NCBI RefSeq assembly: GCF_026151205.1
Contig: NC_087082.1
Span: forward strand, 16,895,401 to 16,959,400
From: Bolinopsis microptera
Taxonomy: Eukaryota > Ctenophora > Tentaculata > Lobata > Bolinopsidae
Length of the DNA: 64,000 nt
Direction of reading: 5' to 3'
Made by a program: the position numbers and the translations under genes. The notes beneath the pieces were generated by a model. That model searched no databases and had not been told where the DNA came from. It saw nothing but the letters and a program-made list of their open reading frames with translations. Shown here in pieces: positions 1 through 12,894 of this stretch (positions are counted from its first letter, which is position 1; every line of letters begins with the position of its first letter).

Positions 1-1
1 A

Positions 2-351
2 GCCGAGCACAGCAACAGCAATACATCCTGTCCCACCGAGCCAACCTTCCTCTTACAAAATACAACCCAGAAAACAACCGCACTTGACCCCCACAGTCGT
101 AAAGGTCGTGATAACTACAGTAGGAGCGGTGAGGGAGGCTGGAACTACAGGAAGGGAGAGTCAAGGAGGGGAGACAGTACCGGGAATGATAGACTCGGAC
201 CGCAGGAGGGATGAGAACCCTATTCAGACCGACCCAGGAGACCATGCGCTTACTTTAACACAAACAAACAGGGCTGCAGAGTAAGAGGGCAACACTTGCC
301 AGTTTATACACTGACGACTGGGTTACACGGCTCACTCACGGGACAGTATTA
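2..351 (+). pseudogene. RS/RG-rich partial frame with Cys motif, unknown
   Basis: An open frame enters from the left edge and runs with a single TGA (about 211-213) to a TAA at 349-351. The first ~70 residues are rich in Arg, Ser and Gly (for example RDNYSRSGEGGWNYRKGESR). After the TGA comes CAYFNTNKQGCRVRGQH, a Cys/Cys/His spacing that faintly recalls small nucleic-acid-binding fingers. This could be the end of a LINE ORF1 or of a host gene, but it is cut by the window edge and I do not recognise it. A different reading frame across 84-284 is also open, so coding status is weak. Confidence 0.2.
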
Positions 352-2634
352 AAGACAGTGGATGAGAGGACAGTAGGGACGGCGGTGACAGAGGGGTCCA
401 CATCAGTAGGGGACACAGAAGAATAGGACAAAGTAAGACCTCTGATAAAGACAGCTGAGATCGCTGGAGAATAAATCTCCTTCAGCAGGCCAACGTCGTG
501 ACGAAGTGTTTAGAGCACTATAATCAATCATACTTGATCCAATACACTTGTTGGACTTGCTAAATGTGAGAGAGCAGAGAATAAAGAACGGATTGAATTC
601 AGTCGAGCAATCTTTATGTATTTTCACACGAACAGATTATAGAGCATATTAGCAGATCAAATTGGCTGGGCGTGTTTTTGTTGCATGACGGTATTCCAGT
701 AAAACGTATTTCCAGTTTGCTTTCATATAACTGTTTTATATGTTAAAGAGTGGAAGCTTTTACTTTTTCACCCGAATTCCAATTTTGATAATGTTTGATG
801 ATCTTTGTCAGAGAATCATAAATAATTTATGGTATATAAAGGATTTGACTTTTAATAAAATTTAAATTGTTTCCGTGTTTCTGCATCTGGAGCGGCTGCT
901 CGATTTAAAAATAAACATATACATTGGGGATCCTGAAACTGTAAGGAACTTACAACGCCTCACCATCGATACATTTGGAGATGTGCCAACTGTGACCACG
1001 ACTGAGCTTATTCTTGAACTTTGACGTAATTTAAGAAGTGTCAGCTCCCACATAACATTTTATTCTTATTCAGTTCATTCTCATATGACACCTTGACCAG
1101 TTTTTGCGTGCTTTGTTCGATTTTTTAGAAGTTGTCACATTTGAAGCACGCACTCTAATCTTAATCCATGATCGCCTTGTTCATCAATGCCATCGATACT
1201 GTCAGGTTATTATAAATGATAAATCAATGTTTAGTTAGTACTTTCAATACAAAATTATTAATATGAGTCGGATGATAAATAGTTTATGCACTGAATTCAG
1301 GAGTATTGATATATCGCATATGCTTGGCTGCAGACTGATTCGGTTGATCTCATTAATCCACAACAAACAATCTATAGTTTGGAGCCCTCATCATATGAAG
1401 GATCATTGCAAGTGAAATATGGCTAGAAACACCGTTTTTTGGTTGACGTGGTATTTAATAAGCCATACTTGTGCCGACATCTCGCTTACATTTTTTTTAA
1501 ATCAAGACACTTATTTTACTTCGGAGTATTCCAACAGCCACATTGTTACACAAAGTTTTTGGGGGCCCCCCAAAAACCCAAAGGCCCCCCCCAAAAAATT
1601 ACAGGAAGCCGAAGGATTGTTTAAAGCCAGGTGACGGTTAGGTAGTTTTGTACCTACTTTATTCGCCCGAGACTTTGCTGAAATGGGCAGTTCCTCATTA
1701 AACCTCACACCTATTTCTAGAGTATATCGGCTGAGTTGACGGCTGAAGCCTAATAGAATAAATTTCATGCATAAAATGATGAATTAATCAAGGGTTATTC
1801 ATTTTCTCCTATGAAAAAATTCTCATTTTAGACATCTTAGAAATTTTAAAAATGTAAAAGCCCTACTTTTTTCTACAAAAATTTTGGACAGTTACAGACG
1901 AAATAAACAAACTCTTTATTCTCTTATATGTTTTGAAACAAATCCCTCTCCCGGACGAAATAAGTTTAAACAATTTTCATCTAGGAATCTAAAATCTAAA
2001 TATCATTTCGAACACCAAATAGACAATTTTTTGCCTTTTAGTTTTATCGTATTTAGACCTTCAAAAATTTTTCAGCTCGACACGAGGGTCCCCTTTTTTG
2101 GTATTTTTAAAAGTTTTTCGAAGTCCGCACCTAACCCTCGATGACGATTTACCATCTTGAAACGAGGCTTCCCTCTGTTGTCTGTAATGCGATCTCGGCG
2201 GCGGCCTCTCCTATTATATGAAACACTTACCTGGGGACTCAGGCCTCTTATGTCATAAAACATAGAGATTCGGCGGAAATGACAGGCCTTAGCGCGGCCA
2301 GTAAATGTTAACACTAACTCCAGCTCGGAGCGTGAAGCGTGGATAGGAGTCTGTCTTTATTTAAAGGTAGTCTTTATATTAGAGGTTCGTCTCGAGTAAG
2401 TAACAAGTAATTCAATTTTAACGGATGATATAGATACTCGTAAAAATATTGGTTCCAACTCTGCTCGCTTCCTGGTAGGTTGGCTAAACCTACAATTCAA
2501 ATTAAAAAAAACGTTTTCCTGGAAATCCTTTTCTCCATTACATTATGTGCAGAAAATAATTTGTCGGACCTAGTCTTAGCTCTGAGAATTTGCTGGAACA
2601 CCACTGACACTTCTATTAATTTGACATTGTTAAT
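352..2634. other. No gene recognised; AT-rich non-coding
   Basis: Only short chance frames occur. The only local oddity is a G/C-run cluster at about 1560-1597 where GGGGGCCCCCC is followed by a second C-run, able to fold locally. No RNA gene or mobile-element terminus was recognised. Confidence 0.5.
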
Positions 2635-2722
2635 GGTTGGCCCGGCGCGCTACTTCGTTAGCACTGCCGTCGGGCCAATTCGAGAAGAAAGCGGCGCGCG
2701 CTACTTCGAAGAAATTTAGTAC
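2635..2722. repeat. Dispersed GC-rich repeat (GCGCGCTACTTCG), copy 1
   Basis: A GC-rich patch contains two GCGCGCTACTTCG-type motifs separated by ~55 bp and followed by GAAATTTAG. The same arrangement recurs at about 5346-5440 with substitutions and small indels. It is probably a fragment of an old non-autonomous element, of unknown class. Confidence 0.5.
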
Positions 2723-3847
2723 GAGAAATTCCGTCAACTATTAAATAGATCGGCGAGATGCACACTGGGCTCGCCGAGCTGCGAAGAATTGACATCGTCA
2801 ATTAACTTGTGTCGACATTTATCTTCCGGAGACTTTTGAAAGTCCGAAGCCCACAAACTAAAATAAATCATATAAAGCAAAAAGTAATACTTATGCAAGC
2901 GCGCAGATTGGGGAGTGTAATTTAGATTTTTATTTGTGGAGAAGACAAAATGCAATTATATTACTGGGGCGCGCTCAGCCTGTCATTCCGCCCAAATCTT
3001 TATTGTTAATGAAATAATAGCTGGGGACCTCCAGGGCAGCCAAAATACAGTTAATACAATAAATAAGTTGTTGATAAATCATTGTTATTGCAGCCACTTT
3101 GTGGCGCTAACGACGCGATTCCATCGCAAATCGATAATAAGGAATTTTAAATTTGATTTGGGTGTCATGGTTTTACATTTTGCACAACATTGCCATAATG
3201 GCATCCCCATTTCTCCAACGTTATTATCTACCTCAGAGGATCTAACAGTATTTTGAATACGACAGCAAGTCTAGACGTCTGTAAGGAAAGAACCGAGGTT
3301 ACAAACGGAGAGTGTCCGAAATTATCCATCCAGCGTGTCGACAATGAATATGGTAAAGTGGTAGGAAAGGGTAAGGAAGTAAAAATGTATGATGTAGGTT
3401 TTATTACTATATTATATAATAGCTGTATATTATAATTATTTTAAATAACTACGAATACAGAAAACGTGCCACACAAATTAGTCACATTCACAAGATATAG
3501 TGTTATTAACATTAAATATAAGCTAAGCAGGTTTGACTAGGTTGTTGTCCCTTGTTAGTGGAATTCGGAGAAATTTAGTGTTTGGTGTTTAGACAAGCAA
3601 CATCCGTCAAATAAAACTAGGTTGGCGCAGAATTTGTTGACCTACGTTGCATGCCACTTTTCGTTGCATGCCACTTTTCGCGCCGAAGAATTTGTTGTTT
3701 CCGAATTTCACAATTTGGTACCAAATTTTGCCTCCAATGTTTATAAGGTGATGCATTATACAAAGACCAAATTCCTCGTGGCAGTGATTGGTGATGCATG
3801 ATTGGGCTCGAGCTGTACGTGCAACGTTGAACGTGCCACGTTGTGAT
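2723..3847. other. No gene recognised
   Basis: Short frames at 2936-3256 and 3253-3435 have no recognisable domain or codon signature. A small direct duplication of TTGCATGCCACTTTTCG lies near 3647-3680. The text near 2960-3030 has a diverged relative near 6783-6880 (both contain a CTCAGC-TGTCATTCC motif), so this is probably old repeat sequence. Confidence 0.4.
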
Positions 3848-4098
3848 TACTCAGTGTGCCTCTTACTCAGTGGCCTTACTCAGTGTGCCTTTACTCAGTG
3901 TGCCCTCTTACTCAGTGTGCCTCTACTCAGTGTGACTCTAACTCAGTGTGCTCTACTCAGGTGTGCCTCTACTCAGTGTGCCTCTACTCAGAGTGCCTCT
4001 ATACTCAGAGTGTGCCTTTACGCTGTGTGCCTCAACTCAGTGTGCCTTTTACTCAGTGTTGCTTACTCGTGGGCCTCTATACTTCAGTGTGCCTTCCA
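3848..4098. repeat. Minisatellite, unit about TACTCAGTGTGCCTC
   Basis: About 15-17 imperfect copies of a 13-17 bp unit (TACTCAGTGTGCCTCT and variants) run head to tail. The unit length varies by single-base indels, so all frames stay partly open and give spurious Cys/Val/Leu-rich translations. A related array lies at 5148-5300. Confidence 0.85.
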
Positions 4099-4103
4099 GC
4101 AAA

Positions 4104-4447
4104 CCCTACCCATAGGGGTATATCTCCAAAAGAAATAAATAGACCTTCCGGTTTTCAACAAAAAATTCCGTCTCAGTGAACTTTACTGATGGCTCCCCAG
4201 GAGCCAAAATTGGGGACAACGTAGATTCTGAATTAAACCGAAACGAAAAGTGTGAATCCGAATTTGGGCTAAATAAATGATCACAGCTTTTAAACTTTGC
4301 AAAGACAAATGTCGTTGTCATGACTACTAGGTCAATGCAGCGTGTGCGAAAGGTAAACTTACGTGACGCGCGACGCCATACGTGCTGTGAAAATCTTCAC
4401 CTCTCAGGCAAGGCCAGCAGGCGGTAAGGTTATCTGGGTAGGCAAGA
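4104..4447. repeat. ~340 bp duplicated segment, copy 1
   Basis: The segment begins CAGCAAACC, contains CTTCCGGTTT and GTGACGCGCGAC, and ends GGCGGTAAGG-TT-TCTGGGT. It recurs in the same order and orientation at about 4818-5148. The copies differ mainly by single-base indels plus scattered substitutions. Each copy abuts a CTCAGTGTGCC minisatellite, but on opposite sides. Confidence 0.8.
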
Positions 4448-4817
4448 GAGCTGTGCACTGAGAGATTCATATAAGTTCAGCTGCAAAAGAAAGCAGAAGG
4501 AAGGGGGCGGAGAATGGCAAAGAGGGGGGGGGGGGGGGGGGGGGGGTTGCAGGGAGGTAGGGGATGTTTTGCGATCTAAGGACTTATATTTCGGCGGAAT
4601 ATGTAATGAGTTTTCTAAAAGTCGATTTGAGGGCGAAGACTGCGTTTTTATCTACCTCCAAGGGGGGCCCTTTCTTGTTGGCGTACTTATCTACTTTCTT
4701 TTGATATTTTAAAATTGAGATTTGACTTGATTGGTGGCGGAGTTATGGTTCGTCAAAGTAGTGAACGTTTTAAAATGAAAGTGCAAAATCTTTGAACCGC
4801 GCGTAGGTTATAGGCCC
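4448..4817. other. Spacer between duplicated segments, with G23 run
   Basis: No gene is seen. A 23-base G homopolymer lies at 4524-4546 inside a purine-rich patch. The remainder is unremarkable AT-rich DNA. Confidence 0.7.
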
Positions 4818-5148
4818 AGCAAACCATCCATCTTGGGAGGTATCTCTCCAAAAGTAAAAATAAATAGAACCTTCCGGTTTGAACAAAATTTCGTCTCGTG
4901 ATTTACAGTTGGCTCCCAGGAGAAATTGGGACACGTCGATTTTGTAAATTAAACGAAAGTTTGATTTTGGGCTAAATAATGATCTCACAGCTTTTAAAAC
5001 TTTGCCAAGAACTGTCGTTGTTCGTGACTACTTAGGCTCAATTGCGCGATGCGAAAGGTTAAACTTGACGTGACGCGCGACAACCAATACGTGCTGTTGA
5101 AAATCTATCATCTAGCAAGCCCAGCAGGCGGTAAGGTTTTCTGGGTTT
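4818..5148. repeat. ~330 bp duplicated segment, copy 2
   Basis: Direct repeat of 4104-4447. It is shorter owing to many one-base losses relative to copy 1, and the downstream minisatellite starts immediately after TCTGGGTTTATCAG. No coding capacity is shared between the copies. Confidence 0.8.
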
Positions 5149-5300
5149 ATCAGTGTGCTCTACTCGTGTGCCTTTACTCAGTGTGCTTACTCAGTGTGCC
5201 TTTCTCAGTGAGCTATACTCAGTGTGCCGCTACTCAGTGTGCCTTTACTCAGGTTTGCCTTTATCCGTGGTTCCTTTACTTCAGTTGCCTCTACTCAGCA
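5149..5300. repeat. CTCAGTGTGCC minisatellite, second array
   Basis: About nine degenerate units of the family found at 3848-4098. They are adjacent to duplicated-segment copy 2 and decay toward the 3' side (CTCAGGTTTGCC, CTTCAGTTGCC). Confidence 0.8.
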
Positions 5301-5345
5301 TTGCGCATTACCATTTCCCGGCCAACCTGGCGCCCTTGGCATGTT

Positions 5346-5448
5346 TAATGATCTGGCCCAGCGCACGCGCTACTTCGTCAGCACTTGCATTTCGAGAGAA
5401 GAAACGCGGCGCGCGCTACTTCGGCACGAAATTTAGACGATTAACATC
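5346..5448. repeat. Dispersed GC-rich repeat (GCGCGCTACTTCG), copy 2
   Basis: Relative of 2635-2722: GCACGCGCTACTTCGTCAGCAC, then GCGCGCGCTACTTCG and GAAATTTAG, in the same order and spacing. Confidence 0.5.
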
Positions 5449-7859
5449 CGTCAAGAGGACCCCTTACTGGGCGGCCGATCAGCTGATATACCGCGAATCT
5501 TTCTGGAATAATAGCCCCCACCCCCTGGAGTCCCCATACCAGGTTTTAAGGTTGATCCCTCATACAATGTAGCGCGACGCACTACCACCTTACTTAGTCG
5601 AGCCGCGCATCAAATATTGTTACCTGCATGGGGACCCCGGCATTATGTTCATAAACAAATAGAGCTGATTCGCGCGGACTGACAGTGAGCGCGCAGTACC
5701 AAACACAAAACATGCTTTACGCAGCCACACTTCTCGCACCTTTGTAAGTCGGGCAAAATGCACTGCACACTTGCACGGGCCACTGCCACTTTTGAAAAAT
5801 GTTTTCTTTTGGAAAGTGTGTATTTTCAATTTTATTCCATGTATCAAATCATATTGTTTTGTGTACATGTATACGTACCTCTTTCACATACAACAGTCTG
5901 GTCACGTGACCAAAAACATTTTTGTTGCCCAGAACTGTCTTGACATACGTGCATGCACTTTTCGCGGCGCACGCGCGCGCGCCGCATAGCCGGGGAAACG
6001 GAACATGTATCAAGATTGACCAGGAGAATTAAATTACTTTATACCCGCAGGGCGTTTTCATAAGATTTTTTTCAAAATTGGAGCAAAGCGATTTAGTGGG
6101 AGATATATATGTCCACAAAGAGGCTAAACTTAAAATCTTCTGTCCAGGTAGCAGGAGAGATTTGCACTATCGGGTCAAAATAGGAGCGTTTGGTAAAAAC
6201 TTTGCTCTTATCTCGGAAAAACAAAAACATACGTTTCCTCCTTCAAAGGCAGAGACTAACTGCACTGGATGGTGTTCATTGCTGGGCGCGCCGCCCTAGA
6301 GGTGTCTCTATTTGAAAGCTGCTGCACACTCCTAAGTTATCTGCAATAGTAAGCATGTCTTCCGTTTTGACATTGGCACGGATTTCCAGACAACAGATAA
6401 ATACATTTAATCATTACTAATTTTATTATCAGTAACTCCTTAGTTGACAACATTGCTATTACTAAGGGTTCATATTATGGTGCACTAATAATGACAGCTC
6501 GACTGTTGTTTACTGATAATTTAATGACACCCTCAGTATCCGACTCTAGAAATCTGATGACATTTAGAAGTTTGCGTATTTACCGGTTTCGGACTGACAG
6601 GACGACATACCTCTGGAACCAACTCAGACGTATGGATGTTGTTTGACATGTTGTACCGCCAGGTAGCACAACATTTTTCTATATTTAGTTTTATCTTTTA
6701 TATATTTAGACTTTTACATGTCACAACTCTGCCCATCTATTTTCATGAACTTATTTTACGACGCTGAACCACAATTATAATAGTCTACTGGTGGCGCTCA
6801 GCTGTCATTCCACTGAAATTCGACACTCTATGCGGTATGTTTCGTCAGTTTCTGACCATGATAGCCTGGGTCCCCAGATAATATAGTCCTCTTTTTATCT
6901 TGTATTACAAGTTACAACCTTGTGAAGCTGTCACCCACAATCCCCAACTGTCGAAAATTGGTCAGTTAGCAAACTAATATCATAGTGTACTAGCTTATTG
7001 ACTCGCAGCTACTAAGGAACTCCCACCGTGTCAGGTTGTGGAGCGACTGGGTGATCAGATCACGTGTTATAGGGTGGTGCTGTACACTAAACACTCTGAG
7101 GGGGAGAGTTCTCTCTGGCTCACTTCTATCAGTATCTGCGCTAACACTGCGGCGGCGAGGACCACTTTTCTAAACGCTTCTCCTCGTCAACTCTTATCAG
7201 AGTAATTCTCCACAATCAAAACACTCTTTGTTTAAATTCATCCCCATTTGTTCTTATCAAATTAGATCTTTTTCTATAAATTTATTTGATTTTTGATTCA
7301 CGTGCTCCATATGCATCAATTGCAACTCGAATCTGTTATCAATACGTTAAACTATCTTCTCAGTACACCCCGAACGAAATAAAGAAAGACGTTCAGCGGA
7401 AGAGTAGGACGGATGATGATCGTTGTACAATCTATCAGATTAATGTTTTGCTGCCAAATCAATAGGTAGGTTTCTGGACCCTAACCTGGAAATCAAATTA
7501 CACTAGGATCTTAACATACCAGACAATGTAAAGTTGTAACTCGATGTTTGCAAGTTGTCGTTTCACTAACAAGTTTCAAGAAACATAATACCTGATAGTG
7601 ATGTTAGCAGGTAGGACACAGCGACCACGGTGTTCACACCTAGCACCGCAGTCAGACAGTGTAGTGTTCACTCAAGCAGACTGATTTTACTACGGTAATT
7701 CTGATGTCAAGGAAAGGACGTTCTTCTGAACAGTTCGAGGTAAGGCTCCATGGATACTGATTGGCTAAACTCTTCAAGTTCTACTCTTCTAATTTTTAGT
7801 TGAATAAACATGTTAAATGCATGATCTGTAGTGATGATCGAAACAACTATAATATGTTA
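5449..7859. other. No gene recognised
   Basis: Contains only short frames without recognisable domains. A GC-rich patch of alternating CGCG lies at about 5965-5990. Sequence around 6783-6880 is a diverged relative of 2960-3030. No element ends were identified. Confidence 0.4.
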
Positions 7860-7967
7860 ATATAGTAAACTATAGTAACTATAGTTGCTATAGTAAATAT
7901 AGTAACTACAGTTGCTATAGTAACTATAGTAACTATAGTAACTACAGTTGCTATAGTAACTATATTG
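7860..7967. repeat. Tandem CTATAGTAA / CTACAGTTG array
   Basis: About a dozen 9 bp steps alternate between ACTATAGTA and ACTACAGTTGCTATAG forms. ACTATAGT is itself a palindrome, so the array can fold on either strand. It is non-coding. Confidence 0.8.
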
Positions 7968-10510
7968 GTAACCCCCCTCAGCTTGAGGAATCTAGTCCAC
8001 TCCTAGTTGGAGAGCAGTGATACTTATGATACGGTTGTCTGCCTCGGAAGAAGCAAGAGGTTCCTTGCAATTTCTGTTTGCCGAGGCTTACTATCCCAAG
8101 TTTCACCTCAAGCAATTGAGGATACCTATTTCTCTTACGGAGGTAAAATCAACTTACAGCTGCTTGTGTGTTAAATCAAATATATTCTACGAGTATAACT
8201 TCGCACCAGACAGAAAATTTCTCTAAACTTAATTGTGTTCTAGATTAATTCAGATTCTTGTGACCACGAGGATTTAAGTATCCCAGACGAGATGTTCCAC
8301 TCTTATCAACTATCTACATTTGACCAAGGTAGACAGTATAGTAATAGAGTTGGGTATGGTGTTTAAATCTGCAGGATCTAGATGGAGATGGTAGGAGCTT
8401 TATCCGCAGGGTGGAGGAGGATTCCTCTCTTGGAAGTAAAAAGGTAAATTCATAAATTACCATTCAATCTACCTGAACATTTCCATTGTATTTGATTTTC
8501 AAGAAGGTTTAAATCATATAAAGTTTGAAATCGTATAAACTGTTTTATTTGGATTGAAGTCCCATAGGAAATACCTATTATTACAGAGCGCTCGGTACTT
8601 TAGATCTGATTCCGGGTCCCAGAGACTCAGCCTCATGTTTTTCAACTGCCAGACTTGAGATTAATTATGAAGATTCCCTCACTCTGATATGGGATTATAG
8701 TTCACGTCCCGGCTTGATGGCTCATTAAATAGTTTCGAACTGTAAATGAAGAGACTTATGGAATAATAAGGAATCGAGGCGCTGGAAAAAAGTGTTAAAG
8801 ATATTTCATAGATAAATATTACTGTCGTGGGTACGTACTACAAATGAACTATCGGTTGTGTCGGGGTACAGAAGTCTGATTCGCGGTAATGATATGTTTT
8901 TTATAAAAGTTGAGGTAATATAAGTTAATCGTGGTTAATATTGGCATTGGCAAGACGACAAATCAAAATAAATAATATGTTTATTATTTACTTTACGTTT
9001 TTTATTCGTTTGGATATCGCGTGGAATGAAATTATTATTGAAGATAGGCGTTATCAGAATTTTAAACAATGTCATTAACCAAAGAGTGACGATTTTTAAA
9101 ATAAATTTAACTAAAAATAAATATAATAAATTGGTAAAAATCACATGGAATTTATTTATTCCACCACGGTTCGTTAGCTTTCAAATTATACATTATCGAT
9201 AATAATCACGAATCCAAACACCCTAAAATTACGCTTATTTAATTTGGAAACCAAAATAAAAACGGTCACATATAAAACACCAGAACTTCATTTTTGTTTG
9301 ATTTATTTTAAATCATATGAAAAGTAAAATAAATAGATAAAAGAATTATTTTAAATGACAAACTAATCTCTGAAATCCAATAAAGTATTTAAAAAAACAT
9401 ATAAATTAAAAATTGGTCAAATGTTACTCCGTTCAGTTCTCCATTCAATTGCATCTCTTTGATTACAGGTCAGTCATGTGTCGGTTGGTGTCATTAATTA
9501 CTAATTCTAGTTAGATCTTAATTTGGAAATATTTGTCCATGATAGAGAAAAAAGTGTTACTACATGGTACATGGTTAAGTATTTAGCATTTTTCTAATGA
9601 GATGAGTTTGAGCAGACCATGTCTCACAAAATTCTGTCTCAAACATGGGCTTGGAGCAGAAAATGGTTAATTTTGGTGTTGTATTTGGTAATTATTGTGT
9701 TATATTTCAATGTTTACGGTACCTTATCGGACGTTATTTGACCGGACATTAAAATGAAACGCTCCGAGGCATTCATTTATGATTTAATGTATTTAATCCT
9801 TAACTACCTTGTTGTCGGGCCTTTATTGACTGACATTAAATGAACGTAGGGCCTGCAGGTCCAATTAATGCGCGTTCAAATAAAGTAGAAAAGGTATATT
9901 AGGTTATACAGGAAACAAAATAATATATAAACTACGTAAACCCGTTCATGAGGGAAGATTAGGGAAATTTAAAAGTTTTGTTCTCGTTTTTCTTATGAAT
10001 GACTCACTCAAAACGTTTTAAATTTAACAAAAAAGTTACATTAAAGAATTCCATTTCACTTATTTAAACCAGCAAAAGGTATATTCACAGATGTATTGAT
10101 TTGCGTTGGTTGAAAACCCTGTAAGCGGTGGTAAACCTTGTCTGGAGTCCTGCTGTGCTCAGCTGCTTCCTGTTCGCATTGAACAGAGCATGACTCACAA
10201 AGTATCTGCATCTTGATCTCTTCCAGTAAGTATCCACTATGTGGAGGTAGCCGATCAGTTAGGAAACAAGAAGCTAGAGAGCTGTTCTTCTATTTAACAA
10301 TATATGTATTATATATGTATGAATGCCACGAATCAAGTTATCTACCGCTTTGAGAGATATGATTGACGAAAGTAGTTGAAACATACGGGTAAGTGGTTTG
10401 TTTGCTTGACAACGCTTCCGCTTCTGAGTATCCCATTATTCTTCTGGCTAGAAACAGGATTGCTGCAGCCAACATACTTTGAGGTCCGAAACAGTGACCC
10501 TGATACTGGA
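7968..10510. other. No gene recognised; very AT-rich 8890-9420
   Basis: A 69-codon frame at 8017-8226 and a minus frame at 8935-9144 lack recognisable motifs. The latter sits in extremely AT-rich DNA where such frames are expected by chance. Confidence 0.4.
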
Positions 10511-10572
10511 GTTACTTGGTTTACTCTGGTTACTATGGTTACTATGGTTACTATGGTTACTAGGTTACAGTG
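10511..10572. repeat. GGTTACTAT 9 bp tandem repeat, short array
   Basis: Six or so head-to-tail GGTTACTAT units, the first degenerate (GGTTTACTCT). The larger array of the same unit begins ~200 bp downstream. The 9 bp period keeps frames open and yields artefactual MVTMVT peptides. Confidence 0.85.
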
Positions 10573-10769
10573 ACTCTGTTACATGGAGTTACTATGGTTA
10601 TTCCAGAATGTGATGGCTTAGTAATAGTGAAAATGTGTAACTGTCTAGTAAAAAAACCTGCCGACAAGGTGGAGAGATATTTGGAAGATGTTGATTGTGT
10701 CTCCATGTTAGTGCCGCTATATGTTGTACCTTCTACAAACAGCATCAAGTGAGGGGCGTTACCATCTGG

Positions 10770-10990
10770 GTGGTTACTATGGTTACTATGGTTACTATGG
10801 TTACTATGATTACTATGATTACTAGGGTTACTATGGTTACTATGATTACTATGATTACTAGGGTTACCATGGTTACTATGGTTACTATGGTTACTATGGT
10901 TACTATGGTTACTATGGTTACTTGGTTACTATGGTTACTATGGTTACTATGGTTACTATGGGTTACCATGGTTACCATGAGATACCAGAT
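10770..10990. repeat. GGTTACTAT 9 bp tandem repeat, main array
   Basis: More than 20 units of GGTTACTAT with regular variants (GATTACTAT, GGTTACTAG, GGTTACCAT). The variants occur in higher-order blocks: GATTACTATGATTACTAG appears twice. This suggests growth by block duplication. Confidence 0.9.
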
Positions 10991-12862
10991 TACCATGATA
11001 ATTGTTAAAATAGTCATCATTTACACTTTTATCCAATTGGACAAAAAAATGGTTCAGTTACATTTCAAAGTTATACGGGAAGTCTGCGAGAATTCTAGAT
11101 TGACCAATCTGTTAAATTATGTGATAAAAAGTTCAACCAATTTGGTGGGCTCTACTAAATTAAATCGGTACTTTTGAGATTAGCATATCCTTTATCATTA
11201 AAGGGTGGATGGATAGCACTTACTTCATAGATAAGAGCTACCAGTATCTTCTTCTTCGTCGCGATTTAAATGGCAGCAAACTTAGGTCCTGGTTGCTATC
11301 TTACAATATGTTCTATTGGGATCGCTTGTAATTCGTCCAATCGCAGAGGTTTACTCAGTTGAGAATTGATCTGTTATAGAATATCAGTTTCATTCTATAT
11401 TTGATTGGTTAGACAAAGTAAAGTCAAACCTTGGCAGCAATAAACGAGACAGGTTCCAGTGAGGGTTGTTATATCATCCAGAGATTATTCAGAGTCCTGA
11501 GAGCCTGGGTCTAGGTATAAAACAGCGGTGAAGAAGGTGTCTGTCGCTAGTTCCCCAAAGTGAACACACCTCAGTTAACCAATCACACACCCTACCTCAA
11601 CGTGCGATTGTCTTGTAACCTGGGGGACTGGACTTGTTAACCAGTTAACTTCAACCTACTCTCAATAAGCAATTGTACTTATCTGGTACTATATCATTCT
11701 TGTCTATGTTTATTTTTAATTACACAAACAGGTGTTTTATGACGGCCAGAGTCAGAGCCGTGCGCTAACATGTTTCCCCAATCATATAGCAAAGTCAATT
11801 TCTGCTTACTTGTGCCTGGCCATATTACCAGTGCCTGAGCATTTTCCCGAGCCTATACATTCTTCGTCTGCCATAGAGTTTATTCAGATACCCTTATTGA
11901 ATGATTATTCGATGAAGTTTTCAAATCAAATAGATAGTTTCAAGTTTAAACTTTGTACCATAAAATACCTTGCAGCCATAACCATTTGTCTCTAATCGCC
12001 GACTCGTTTTTTAAAAAACAAAAAAAGATTTTCTCTTTACAGTTACTCTCCCACATTACGTCCGGATCATCATTGTCGGCAATAACGGTCTGTTCTGTTC
12101 CCAGTCCATAGCTTCAGTCTCCTCTTTGGCCGTAAACGTGGGCTTTGCTATGCATAATTGTCACGTGGTTTTGCATTGGTCAGTGCGCGGCATTTCTCTC
12201 CACCAAACCTTTCATTCGTGCCGGCGTTTTTTGGTGGGTTGTGCACTGCAAGGGGAGTTATAGTGCGGGGGGGGGGGGGGTGGGGGGGGGCGTTATTGTC
12301 CTGTTATACATCGTCATACTGTTTGCTGTTATATTGTATAACTCATAATTATAACCTCGCCGAAAACTGTTTGTAGCCGGTCAGCCTATTTTTACTTTAA
12401 AGTTTTGATAATACAGTATCTTTTATGTTAAGTTATCTCTTCTCAATAAGGTCGTTGGACAAGGGGCGTCTCATAAAGTAAAGAGCCGGTATCAATATAA
12501 ATTGGCAGAGAAAAACTGTTATGGGCAACCAATAAAAATGTAACACAAACTGTATGGACGGCTAAAACGATCTTTAGATGGTTTTTATAAGATAATAAAG
12601 GTTATCAATATCTTTTCGCGTAATCGCACATTTTCCAGTGTAGGTATGTACGTGGGCTTTGGGCTCTTAAACAGAGATCCTTTAAGTTATATCGCTACCT
12701 ACTTAATCCAGATAAGGACTATGTGCCGTTGTTGCAATATGTAATGTTAGTGAATATCTAGTTAATATCTTGTTAAGCCAAACTCTGAAACTAAATATAA
12801 AGAGTTTATGACAGCCAGACTAAGAGAGTTTCGGAAGTGTAAATATATAAATTATACTTACA

Positions 12863-12894
<32 letters not shown>

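Noticed and set aside
3788-4179. Cys/Val/Leu-rich 116- and 107-codon frames
   Set aside because: Translations of the CTCAGTGTGCC minisatellite in two frames.
10695-11177. 160-codon frame of MVT repeats
   Set aside because: Generated by the 9 bp GGTTACTAT satellite; open on both strands.
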